A program made the translations under genes and the position numbers. This document shows positions 48,408 through 57,852 of a stretch of 64,000 nucleotides of DNA, piece after piece. The stretch covers positions 2,899,501 through 2,963,500 of the forward strand of contig NZ_FNRV01000001.1 in assembly GCF_900105115.1 (NCBI RefSeq), read 5' to 3'. Source of the DNA: Pseudomonas mohnii (GTDB lineage Bacteria > Pseudomonadota > Gammaproteobacteria > Pseudomonadales > Pseudomonadaceae). The notes below the pieces were generated by a model. The model was not told where the DNA came from. It made no database searches and worked only from the letters and a program-made list of their open reading frames with translations. Positions within the stretch are counted from its first letter, which is position 1. Every line of letters starts with the position of its first letter.

Positions 48408-49880
48408 TCAGGCCTGCGCCGCAGCGCGGCCGGCCCCACGTGTTTCAGGTTGTACAACGCTGTTCTGCTCGACCGGCAGAATCAGGTGATCGGGCACTGT
48501 GCCGTGCCATTTTTTCGCACACACGTAGTACAGGGCTGCTGGCAGCACCAGACCGATGATCCAGGAAATATCCACATCACCCAGGGCGGCGACCAGCGAA
48601 CCGGTGTAGAACTTGGTGGAAATGAACGGCAACTGCACCAGCACCCCGAAAACATAGACGCTGATGCCGAGGACGTTCCAACGACCGTAGCGACCCTTCG
48701 GGTCGGCCAGCGCCGGCACGTCGTAACGCTCGCGGGTGATGCAGTAGTAGTCCACCAGGTTGATCGCGCTCCATGGCGTAAAGAACGCCAGCAGGAACAG
48801 GATGAAGGACTTGAACGCACCGAGGAACGAGTGCTGACCGAGCAACGCCATCAGGGTCGCGGCACCGACAATGACCAGCACGAAGACCAGACGCTGCAAG
48901 CGCGTGACCTTCAGATCACCCCGGAAACCGCTGATGATGGTCGCGATGCACATGAAGCTGCCGTAGGAGTTCAGCGTGGAAATGGTGACCTTGCCGAACG
49001 CGATGCTGAAGTACAGCAGCGCAGCAGTGGCACCGGTACCGCCCAGACCCACGATGTAGGCCACTTCATGGCCGGCGAATTGCCCGTTGGCCGACGCGGC
49101 GGCGAACACGCCAAGGACCATCGCCACCTGTGCGCCAATGACCGAACCCGCACCCGCGGCGAAAAAGGTTTTTACCGAGGAAATCTTGCTCGGCAAGTAG
49201 CGGGAATAGTCAGCCACGTAAGGGCCGAAAGCGATCTGCCAGGACGCCGCGAGCGACACCGCCAGCAGGAAGCTGCTCCAGCTGAAGTGGCGAATTTGCA
49301 ACAGCGCGCCAACGTCAACCTGGCTCATCAAACGACTGAACAGATAAACAAAGGCAATCACGCCAATGACACTGGCAACACGGCCGATCCAATGGATCAC
49401 TCGATAACCAAGCACCGTGACCAGCACGATGACACTGGCGAAAAGAAGGATGCCGACGCTGTCGCTGACGCCAAACAACTGGCCCAGCGCCTGGCCGGAA
49501 AGCACGGTTCCCGTTGCCGTGAAACCGAGGTACATCAAACAGACCAGCACGATCGGGATGGCCGCGCCATAAACGCCGAACTGCACACGGCTGGAGATCA
49601 TCTGCGGCAGGCCCAGCTTGGGCCCTTGCGCGGCATGCAGGGCCATGACGGCGCCGCCGAGCAGTTGACCGATCAACAGACCGATCAACGACCAGAACAC
49701 GTCACCGCCCAACACCACGGCCAGGGCCCCGGTGACAATCGCGGTGATTTGCAGGTTGGCACCCATCCACAGGGTGAACTGGCTCAACAGACGACCGTGT
49801 CTTTCCGCCTCCGGGATGTAGTCGATCGAACGCTTTTCGATCAACGGTTTGTTACCAGCACGTTCGCTGCTGACAGCCAT
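48408..49880 (-). CDS. hutT: NCS1/CodB-type permease of the hut operon (urocanate type)
   Basis: A 490-residue membrane transporter of the cytosine/purine (NCS1) family with about twelve membrane segments. The N-terminal SIDYIPEAERHGRLLSQFTLW and MGANLQITAI match this family. In P. fluorescens the codB-like gene after hutU is HutTu, a urocanate transporter, and that is the best guess here. The proline-permease-like histidine transporter HutTh known in SBW25 is not present in this locus. It follows hutU and a REP doublet on the same strand. Confidence 0.87.
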   Translation of the reverse strand: MAVSSERAGNKPLIEKRSIDYIPEAERHGRLLSQFTLWMGANLQITAIVTGALAVVLGGDVFWSLIGLLIGQLLGGAVMALHAAQGPKLGLPQMISSRVQFGVYGAAIPIVLVCLMYLGFTATGTVLSGQALGQLFGVSDSVGILLFASVIVLVTVLGYRVIHWIGRVASVIGVIAFVYLFSRLMSQVDVGALLQIRHFSWSSFLLAVSLAASWQIAFGPYVADYSRYLPSKISSVKTFFAAGAGSVIGAQVAMVLGVFAAASANGQFAGHEVAYIVGLGGTGATAALLYFSIAFGKVTISTLNSYGSFMCIATIISGFRGDLKVTRLQRLVFVLVIVGAATLMALLGQHSFLGAFKSFILFLLAFFTPWSAINLVDYYCITRERYDVPALADPKGRYGRWNVLGISVYVFGVLVQLPFISTKFYTGSLVAALGDVDISWIIGLVLPAALYYVCAKKWHGTVPDHLILPVEQNSVVQPETRGAGRAAAQA

Positions 49881-49923
49881 GGTTCAACCTCTGTGGATTG
49901 TTATTGTGGGTGGGTGGGCTCCC

Positions 49924-50009
49924 CTGTAGGAGCGAGCCCGCTCGCGATGGAGTGTCATTCAGCGCTGTGTCGACTGACACACCATCGCGAGCTGGCTCGT
50001 TCCTACAGG
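49924..50009. repeat. REP doublet inside the hut operon
   Basis: CTGTAGGAGCGAGCCCGCTC and GCGAGCTGGCTCGTTCCTAC form an inverted pair between hutU and the permease gene. Confidence 0.88.
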
Positions 50010-50017
50010 GGCAAGCA

Positions 50018-51706
<1,689 letters not shown>

Positions 51707-51838
51707 GAAAAAGACTCCTCAGCGATCAATTCAAACCAACCCTGGCAGGGGGCAAGCAGCCTGTGCGCATCGTTGCGCGACAAGCGAAACAGTGGACGCT
51801 GCGGAGAGTCTCGATCGACTCATACGCATACGTCTTTA

Positions 51839-51852
51839 CTTGTACATACAAG
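51839..51852. promoter_or_regulatory. HutC operator at the hutU transcription start
   Basis: CTTGTACATACAAG is an inverted repeat CTTGTA-N2-TACAAG that contains the TGTA-N2-TACA core of HutC sites. It covers the predicted start point about 12 bases after the -12 element, so a bound repressor would block the promoter. Confidence 0.75.
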
Positions 51853-51856
51853 CATA

Positions 51857-51873
51857 TGCAATCAAGCGGCCAA
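51857..51873 (-). promoter_or_regulatory. Sigma-54 promoter of the hutU-hutG operon
   Basis: On the minus strand TTGGCCGCTTGATTGCA has GG and GC at the exact -24/-12 spacing of TGGCACG-N4-TTGCA. In SBW25 the hutU-G operon is known to use sigma-54 with CbrB. Confidence 0.75.
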
Positions 51874-51950
51874 CTTTCTGGACAGGCATTCAAGAAAAAC
51901 TCTGAAACGACTGGAGAGCGCCTGAATCGCGGGTTCTGCCGTGGATAAAA

Positions 51951-51989
51951 TTTTTCGCGGGGATTTTTCGCGGGGATTTTTTGCGGGGG
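51951..51989. repeat. Short tandem repeat upstream of hutU
   Basis: Two perfect 13-base units TTTTTCGCGGGGA and a third degenerate unit (TTTTTTGCGGGGG). They lie about 80-130 bases upstream of the sigma-54 promoter. Confidence 0.8.
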
Positions 51990-52004
51990 TGACGGCGGTT
52001 ACTG

Positions 52005-52027
52005 CAACGTGGTTTTGCGCCACGTTG
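52005..52027. promoter_or_regulatory. Inverted repeat, possible enhancer-binding site
   Basis: CAACGTGG, seven bases, CCACGTTG: a perfect 8-bp dyad about 150 bases upstream of the hutU sigma-54 promoter and about 145 bases before the chemoreceptor gene. No other gene is seen in 51707-52171. Confidence 0.45.
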
Positions 52028-52171
52028 GGGCGTTCGGTAACACGTGATGCCCAATTAAGCGCATTCCAGAAACACCCTACAACCTCATCAGAAGCGTCCG
52101 ACTCCACCTCCAATGATCCTCGCCGACTTCACGAGCAAGCCCCCTGAAGTCACTCCTGCGAGGAACGCGCA

Positions 52172-53809
52172 ATGAAACAATGGAAAGTCAAAACCCATCT
52201 CCTGTTGCTGGCCGGCATCCTGCTGAGCAGCGTGACCGGCATCGGCGCACTGGGCCTGTACGGCATGCGCGCTACGGTCCAGGGACTGGAAACGGTTTAC
52301 CTCGACCGGGTCATCCCGCAACAGGACCTGAAGAAAATTTCCGAGCTGTATTCCGTCCAGATCGTCGATGCCATCCACAAGGCCCGCGATGGCATCCACA
52401 GTGGCGTCGAGGCGGCGCAACAGATACGCCAGGCAATGCTTGAGATCGATCCACTCTGGCGCACCTACCTGTCGACCCGCCTGATTGATGAAGAGGTGCG
52501 ACTGATCAACGAAATCACGCCGCTGATGCAGGCCACCGAAGCGCCGCTCCAGCGATTGCAGGCGGTCTTGAACCGCAACGACGCCTCCAGTCAGCGCCTG
52601 GAGGATTTCGCCGCACACCAGCTGTACCCCTTGATCGACCCGCTGACCTCACTGTTTTCGCAACTGACGGATGCTCAACTGAAAGAAGCTCGCCAACAGT
52701 TCGAACTCAGCGAGGCACTTTACGAGATCAACATCAGGCTGATGGCCGGGGTCCTGGCCTTCGCACTGTTGTGTGGCAGCCTTTATGCGCTGCTGTTCGG
52801 TGCCAGACTGGCGCGATACCTGGGCGCCGAGCCCCACGAACTGGCCAATATCAGCACACGGATTGCCCAGGGCATGCTCGGCGATCCGGCGATCGGCAAC
52901 GCGAGCCCCACAGGTGTCATGCAATCGGTCGAGGCCATGCGGCGCAGCCTGGCCAGCATGATCGGCAAGGTACGCGAGGCCTCGCGGTACATCGAGTCCT
53001 CGACCCTGAACCTGAGCATTTCGTCCGAGCAAGGCCTGAAGCAGGCCGCCGAGCAAAATGGCGCGACCTCTTCCATTGCCGCCGCGGCAGAGCAGATGTC
53101 AGCCAACATCACGCACATCGCCGAAAACGCCGCCCGGGCGCACGACACCACACAAAAGGCCGAGCAGATCACCGCCCTGGGCATTGCCAGCATGGACCGC
53201 TCTATCATCGAGATGCAGCAGATCGCCCAACTGGTGACCCAGACGTCGAGTGAAATCGACCAATTGACCCAGCACTCCAACGCCATCGGGAACATTGTCG
53301 ACGTGATCCACAGCATTGCCGAACAGACCAACCTGCTCGCCCTCAATGCCGCCATCGAGGCGTCGCGGGCCGGCGAGCAAGGTCGCGGGTTTGCCGTGGT
53401 GGCCGACGAGGTGCGGGAGCTGGCGACCCGCACGACCCGTTCCACCGCCGAGATTGTGGTGCTGGTGAGCACCATTCAAAGCGGCATGCGAAAAGCCAGC
53501 AGCAGCATGAACACGGGCCGCGAGCGGGTGCTTCAGGGCCAGCAGCTGATCGACAGCGCGGGCGCGTCGATGAATGACGTCAAGGCCGTGCTCGATGCGT
53601 CACTCAACGCCGTCAGCCAGATTTCCCATGCCTTGCAGGAACAACGCGAAGCCAGCGAAGACGTGGCACGCAATGTGGAAACCGTGGCGCAGCGGGTCGA
53701 GGAGAATGTCGTGGCGCAACAGGACGTGGTGAAAACCATCCAGGCGCTGAAAAGGATGTCGAGTGAACTGGAGGCAACCGTTCGAGGCTTTACCCTCGAA
53801 CGGGAGTAA
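52172..53809 (+). CDS. Methyl-accepting chemotaxis protein within the hut locus
   Basis: A 545-residue chemoreceptor. TM1 spans about 8-30 and TM2 about 188-210, with a roughly 155-residue, mostly helical periplasmic sensor of the four-helix-bundle type. HAMP spans about 210-265 and the signalling domain about 265-545, with tip residues [24 protein letters not shown] lies about 9 bases before ATG 52172. The gene is divergent from hutU and convergent with hutD (6-base gap), so it is lodged inside the histidine locus. A link to histidine or urocanate sensing is inferred from position only. No flagellar sigma-28 promoter was clearly seen upstream. Confidence 0.9.
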   Translation: MKQWKVKTHLLLLAGILLSSVTGIGALGLYGMRATVQGLETVYLDRVIPQQDLKKISELYSVQIVDAIHKARDGIHSGVEAAQQIRQAMLEIDPLWRTYLSTRLIDEEVRLINEITPLMQATEAPLQRLQAVLNRNDASSQRLEDFAAHQLYPLIDPLTSLFSQLTDAQLKEARQQFELSEALYEINIRLMAGVLAFALLCGSLYALLFGARLARYLGAEPHELANISTRIAQGMLGDPAIGNASPTGVMQSVEAMRRSLASMIGKVREASRYIESSTLNLSISSEQGLKQAAEQNGATSSIAAAAEQMSANITHIAENAARAHDTTQKAEQITALGIASMDRSIIEMQQIAQLVTQTSSEIDQLTQHSNAIGNIVDVIHSIAEQTNLLALNAAIEASRAGEQGRGFAVVADEVRELATRTTRSTAEIVVLVSTIQSGMRKASSSMNTGRERVLQGQQLIDSAGASMNDVKAVLDASLNAVSQISHALQEQREASEDVARNVETVAQRVEENVVAQQDVVKTIQALKRMSSELEATVRGFTLERE

Positions 53810-53815
53810 TCGGGA

Positions 53816-54388
53816 TCAGCCGCGCGAGGTGAGTTCGATCACGCAGCACAAACCCTTGATGGTGACGTCCAGCAACCCGTCATTGGCCTCCAGCTGCAGG
53901 CAATCATGGAGCCCCAATGGCTGGACGCGGTGATCGACCGATACGTCAGATTGCTCGCTCACGCTGAACACCAGCAGTGTGCTGGCCTCGCTGAAAAACC
54001 GCTGCTCGCCGGCCAGCCACTGCAACCGTGCACGGTAGCGCTGCGGCGCATAGATCAGGTTGAAATCGCGGATCGCTCCACCGAGCAGCGCGCAGGTAAC
54101 TTTGCTCTCGCCACTGAAGGCAAACGGGTCGAGCGGTAACAGCGGTCGCGTGTTCTGGCCGTCCACCGACAACGTCATGCCGTCGCCCTGCAACACGGTG
54201 ATGATCCGCTCGTAACCGGCGAAAGTTGAGAAACCGCCCGACTCACCGATGTCGGCAATCGACAGGCGCCAGCCGAAGCCGTCCAGGCCGGTGCCGGCAT
54301 CGCGGCTGATTTCTTCAGTGCTGCCGCCGCCGTTTTTCCAGGGCATGCGCGGATAGTCTTTGGCGCGTAAAACTTTCAACTCGTTCAT
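53816..54388 (-). CDS. hutD: HutD, Ves-family governor of hut expression
   Basis: A 190-residue cupin-fold protein of the HutD/Ves family. Typical stretches are LKVLRAKDYPRMPWKNGGGSTEEI, FGWRLSIADIGESGGFSTFAGY and LPLDPFAFSGE. In P. fluorescens SBW25 HutD is cotranscribed with hutC and sets an upper limit on hut activity. The mechanism is not settled. Its start overlaps the hutC stop by four bases, so hutC-hutD is one unit. The convergent chemoreceptor ends 6 bases away. Confidence 0.94.
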   Translation of the reverse strand: MNELKVLRAKDYPRMPWKNGGGSTEEISRDAGTGLDGFGWRLSIADIGESGGFSTFAGYERIITVLQGDGMTLSVDGQNTRPLLPLDPFAFSGESKVTCALLGGAIRDFNLIYAPQRYRARLQWLAGEQRFFSEASTLLVFSVSEQSDVSVDHRVQPLGLHDCLQLEANDGLLDVTIKGLCCVIELTSRG

Positions 54389-55134
54389 TTATGAAACCGG
54401 CCTTCCAGACGATGACGGGAACCAGGGTGGATCAAACGGGCGGCGGTCACCGGCTGACGGCCGGACCAGGTGCGGCGACGAATCAGCAGGCACGGCTCGC
54501 CTTTTTCAATCTGCAGCAATTTGCATTCGGACGGCTCAGCCAGAATGGCCTCGACCACGTGCTCGCCTTCGGTCAGCGGCGCGACCTGGTTGAGGTAGGC
54601 GTAAGGCGTTTGCAGGGTGAAGTCCTGCTTGAGGTAATCCGGCGCCACCAGCGCATTGACGAAACGGTCTTCGATTTGCACCGGAATATCGTTCTCGAAA
54701 TGCACGATCAACGAATGGAAGACTTTCTGCCCTTCGCGCATGTCGAGGGCCAGGGCGCGTTCCGAGCCGGCGGCCTCTTCTTCCAGGGTGATGACCTTGC
54801 ACGTGTGGCGATGGCCTCGGGAAGCGATTTCATCGGCAATGTTGTGCACTTCAAACAGCGCGGACTGGCTTTTCGGCTCGGCGACGAACGTGCCGACGCC
54901 TTGCATGCGCACCAACAGACCGTCAGCGGTCATCTCGCGCAGGGCGCGGTTGATGGTCATGCGGCTGAAGCCCAACTGATTGACCAGCTCGCTTTCCGAC
55001 GGAACGCGGTAGTGCGGCGGCCAGTTTCCACTGTCGATTTGCTGGGTAATCATTTGTTTGACGCGGGCGTACAAGGGCGCCGGACTGTCGCCCATGTTCG
55101 CGGCCAACGGAGAGACTGGAGGCGGAGTCGGCAC
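54385..55134 (-). CDS. hutC: Histidine utilisation repressor HutC (GntR family)
   Basis: A 249-residue GntR/HutC-type repressor. The winged helix-turn-helix spans about 20-85 (YRVPSESELVNQLGFSRMTINRALREMTADGLL), and the UTRA ligand domain about 105-240 (DRFVNALVAPDYL, RRTWSGRQPVTAARL). It represses hut operons and is released by urocanate. GTG at 55134 has AGGA about 6 bases upstream. A TGTATATACA operator lies about 70 bases upstream, between hutC and hutF, so autoregulation is likely. Confidence 0.96.
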   Translation of the reverse strand: MPTPPPVSPLAANMGDSPAPLYARVKQMITQQIDSGNWPPHYRVPSESELVNQLGFSRMTINRALREMTADGLLVRMQGVGTFVAEPKSQSALFEVHNIADEIASRGHRHTCKVITLEEEAAGSERALALDMREGQKVFHSLIVHFENDIPVQIEDRFVNALVAPDYLKQDFTLQTPYAYLNQVAPLTEGEHVVEAILAEPSECKLLQIEKGEPCLLIRRRTWSGRQPVTAARLIHPGSRHRLEGRFHK

Positions 55135-55205
55135 GGTTAATCCTTGTTCGTTTGAATAGGGTTGCTAGCTTGCCGGAGTTTACCGGGCAGGCAAACGTCT
55201 GTATA

Positions 55206-55215
55206 TGTATATACA
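55206..55215. promoter_or_regulatory. HutC operator between hutC and hutF
   Basis: TGTATATACA is a perfect palindrome with the TGTA-N2-TACA form, preceded by a partial copy TGTATATG. It is placed to control both the divergent hutCD and hutF units. No confident -35/-10 pair was assigned. Confidence 0.72.
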
Positions 55216-55241
55216 AATAACACACGATGGGGTGCTGAACC

Positions 55242-56606
55242 ATGTCCGCCTTCTTTGCCGAACGCGCGCTGTTGCCTAGTGGATGGGCCAACAATGTACG
55301 TCTTGAGGTCAGCGCCGATGGCGTCTTGACCCAAATCCAGGCCGATTCCCACGCAGAGGGCGCCGAACGGCTGAGCGGTCCGCTCTTGCCCGGCATGCCG
55401 AACCTGCACTCTCACGCCTTCCAGCGGGCCATGGCCGGGCTGGCGGAAGTGGCGGGGAATCCGAACGACAGTTTCTGGACCTGGCGCGACTTGATGTATC
55501 GCCTCGTCGGAAAAATCAGCCCGGAACAACTCGGCGTCATCGCCCGTCAGCTGTACATCGAAATGCTCAAGGCCGGGTACACCTCGGTGGCGGAATTTCA
55601 TTACGTCCACCACGACAACAACGGCCAGCCTTACGCCGACCCGGCCGAACTGGCCCTGCGTATCAGCCAGGCCGCCCGTTCCGCCGGTATCGGTTTGACC
55701 CTGCTGCCGGTGCTCTACAGCCACTCCGGCTTCGGTGGCCAGACGCCGAACGAGGGCCAGCGCCGCTTCATCAACAGCACCGACAGCTACCTCAAGCTGC
55801 AATCGCGCCTGCAGCCGATTCTGGCGCAGCAACCGGCCCAGTCGCTGGGCCTGTGTTTCCACTCGCTGCGCGCGGTGACACCGCAGCAGATCAGCGAAGT
55901 GCTGGCCGCCAGCGACAAGCAGTGCCCGGTGCACATCCACATCGCCGAACAGCAAAAAGAAGTCGACGACTGCCTGACCTGGAGCGGTCGCCGCCCGCTG
56001 CAATGGCTGTACGAAAATACCGAAGTCGATCAGCGCTGGTGCCTGGTCCACGCCACCCACGCCAACACGGAAGAAGTCACGCTGATGGCCAAGAGTCGCG
56101 CCATTGCCGGCCTGTGCCTGACCACCGAAGCCAACCTGGGCGACGGGATTTTCCCGGCGGTGGACTTCCTCGCACAAGGCGGACGCCTGGGCATCGGTTC
56201 CGACAGCCATGTGTCATTGAGCGTGGTGGAAGAATTGCGTTGGCTGGAATACGGCCAGCGTCTGCGCGATCAACGGCGCAATCGCTTGTATGGCGCGGAT
56301 CAGCCCATGGTCGGGCGCACCCTGTATGACGCGGCGCTGGATGGCGGCGCTCAGGCGCTGGGACAACCGATCGGTGCGCTGGAAGTGGGCAAGCGTGCGG
56401 ATTGGCTGGTGCTGGACGGCAACGATCCGTACCTGGCAACGGCCAGTGGCGACGGGATTCTGAACCGATGGTTGTTTGCCGGTGGCGACCGTCAGGTGCG
56501 GGACGTGCTGGTGAACGGTCAGTGGGTCGTGCGCGACGGGCGTCATGCCGGGGAAGAGGAAAGCAACCGTGCCTTCACCCAGGTGCTGCGCGAACTTCTG
56601 AACTGA
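55242..56606 (+). CDS. hutF: Formimidoylglutamate deiminase
   Basis: A 454-residue amidohydrolase that converts N-formimino-glutamate to N-formylglutamate and ammonia, the step that feeds HutG. The metal site has GMPNLHSHAFQR (HxH at 56-58), HIHIAEQ near 230, a His in CLVHATH near 268, and Asp in LGIGSDSHVS near 320. Its presence with hutG shows the five-step route. It is divergent from hutC across the HutC operator. ATG at 55242 gives MSAFFAERALLPSGW. Confidence 0.96.
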   Translation: MSAFFAERALLPSGWANNVRLEVSADGVLTQIQADSHAEGAERLSGPLLPGMPNLHSHAFQRAMAGLAEVAGNPNDSFWTWRDLMYRLVGKISPEQLGVIARQLYIEMLKAGYTSVAEFHYVHHDNNGQPYADPAELALRISQAARSAGIGLTLLPVLYSHSGFGGQTPNEGQRRFINSTDSYLKLQSRLQPILAQQPAQSLGLCFHSLRAVTPQQISEVLAASDKQCPVHIHIAEQQKEVDDCLTWSGRRPLQWLYENTEVDQRWCLVHATHANTEEVTLMAKSRAIAGLCLTTEANLGDGIFPAVDFLAQGGRLGIGSDSHVSLSVVEELRWLEYGQRLRDQRRNRLYGADQPMVGRTLYDAALDGGAQALGQPIGALEVGKRADWLVLDGNDPYLATASGDGILNRWLFAGGDRQVRDVLVNGQWVVRDGRHAGEEESNRAFTQVLRELLN

Positions 56607-56615
56607 CACAAAAAC

Positions 56616-56700
56616 CTGTGGTTGCGAGCTTGCTCGTGATGGTGTGTCAGTCGACATCTTGTGTCTGATACTCCATCGCGAGCAGGCTCGCTCCTACAGG
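56616..56700. repeat. REP doublet between hutF and lipocalin
   Basis: CTGTGGTTGCGAGCTTGCTC and GCGAGCAGGCTCGCTCCTAC form an inverted pair between the convergent genes. Confidence 0.85.
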
Positions 56701-56711
56701 GTCATGTGCTA

Positions 56712-57281
56712 TTAGTTCGAGGTCTTGGCCATCTGCGTGTCCGACGCTCGCCAGATCAGCCGCGTGGTGTCGTATCCCTGCTGACGCGCCTTGCTCAGCA
56801 GTTCTTCACGCACCACACCATTGACGGTCGGCGTGCGCGACAGCAGCCACAGGTAACGTCGGCTCGGGTCGCCGACGATCGCGGTCTTGTAGTCATCGCT
56901 GACGTACAACACCCAGTACTCGCCCTTCGCCACACCCGGAATCAGCCTCGAAAACCAGGTATCGAACTCGACCCACAATTTGTCGGTCTTGCCCGGCACC
57001 TGTGGATAAGCCGTGCCCTTGACCTCTTCCCATTGCCATTGCGCTGTCAGACAGCGGTTCAGCACCGCCACGTTGCCATCCGGCTTGAGCGTGTAGTGGG
57101 CTTCGGATTGCGCACAGTCGCGCTGGAAATACATCGGCAGACGTGCCAACTCGTACCAGGTGCCCTGGTAACGCTTGAGGTTGACGCTGTTGGCGGTCTT
57201 GGGCGCCAACGGATCCTGGCCAGAAGTGGCACAGCCGGCCAATACCAGGCCGGCAAAAAGCATTATCAACAACCGCTTCAT
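56712..57281 (-). CDS. blc: Bacterial lipocalin, outer-membrane lipoprotein
   Basis: A 189-residue lipocalin. The lipoprotein signal peptide ends at LVLAGCATSG (lipobox LAGC, Cys17). The lipocalin motif is NLKRYQGTWYELARLPMYF with GTWYE, and a C-terminal SDDYKTAIVGDPSRRYLWLLSR block follows in the usual place. Blc-type proteins bind lysophospholipids or fatty acids at the outer membrane. It follows the small lipoprotein gene after 31 bases, so the two are likely one operon. Confidence 0.94.
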   Translation of the reverse strand: MKRLLIMLFAGLVLAGCATSGQDPLAPKTANSVNLKRYQGTWYELARLPMYFQRDCAQSEAHYTLKPDGNVAVLNRCLTAQWQWEEVKGTAYPQVPGKTDKLWVEFDTWFSRLIPGVAKGEYWVLYVSDDYKTAIVGDPSRRYLWLLSRTPTVNGVVREELLSKARQQGYDTTRLIWRASDTQMAKTSN

Positions 57282-57312
57282 TGTTTTTCTCCCGTGGGCA
57301 CGTAGCCCCGGT

Positions 57313-57567
57313 TTACTTCAGGCCTTGGCCGGAAAACATCAGCACTTTGTCACCGGCATACTGCACGCTGATAAAGCTGTTCTTGTCACCCCAGGTGCAA
57401 CTGGACATGCCCAGCGCGCCAGAGCAGTCGGCCGGCTTGCCCAACAAGACTTCTACGTCGGCCTTGGACATGCCGGCAGAGAGCTTCGAGTAGTTTTCCT
57501 GATTGACCTTGCTGCACGCAGCCAACAGCACGCAGAACGAAAGCAAGGCAATGGATCGCAGCGACAT
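57313..57567 (-). CDS. Small lipoprotein with BamE-like fold signature
   Basis: An 84-residue lipoprotein with a signal peptide and lipobox LLAACS (Cys19). The mature part reads NYSKLSAGMSKADVEVLLGKPADC, the M-x-x-x-x-V-x-x-x-L-G-x-P pattern of the SmpA/BamE and DUF3862 folds. Its role is unknown. It stands just upstream of blc on the same strand. The 285 bases upstream (57568-57852) hold no gene; they should contain the promoters of this pair and of the divergent chemoreceptor. Confidence 0.82.
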   Translation of the reverse strand: MSLRSIALLSFCVLLAACSKVNQENYSKLSAGMSKADVEVLLGKPADCSGALGMSSCTWGDKNSFISVQYAGDKVLMFSGQGLK

Positions 57568-57852
57568 GGTGTAACTCCAGGGGTGAAGGGGATTGGCATG
57601 GCAGCCAAACTGAACCTTAGAAGAGAAAACCCCTGTCTGGTTCCCTGGCCGAGCGCCTATTTATTGGGCCGCTCGTCCGCCTATTGCCGAAGATTCAGCC
57701 ACTTCGCCTGGCTCTTGAGCATTTCGTCGGGTTTCGCAAAAAAGCGTCTAATCTTTGGCGCCACTCTGTCGACATAAAAGGCAGCGCAAAGCCCACGACC
57801 GTGGCGCTTGCCCCCACCTTTGTTGTCCTGTCTTTCCGCGGTAGTTCATTTA

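Noticed and set aside
51997..52042. GGTTAC and GTAACA as a CbrB site
   Set aside because: The half-sites are about 34 bases apart, far from the 14 bases of the consensus as I recall it.
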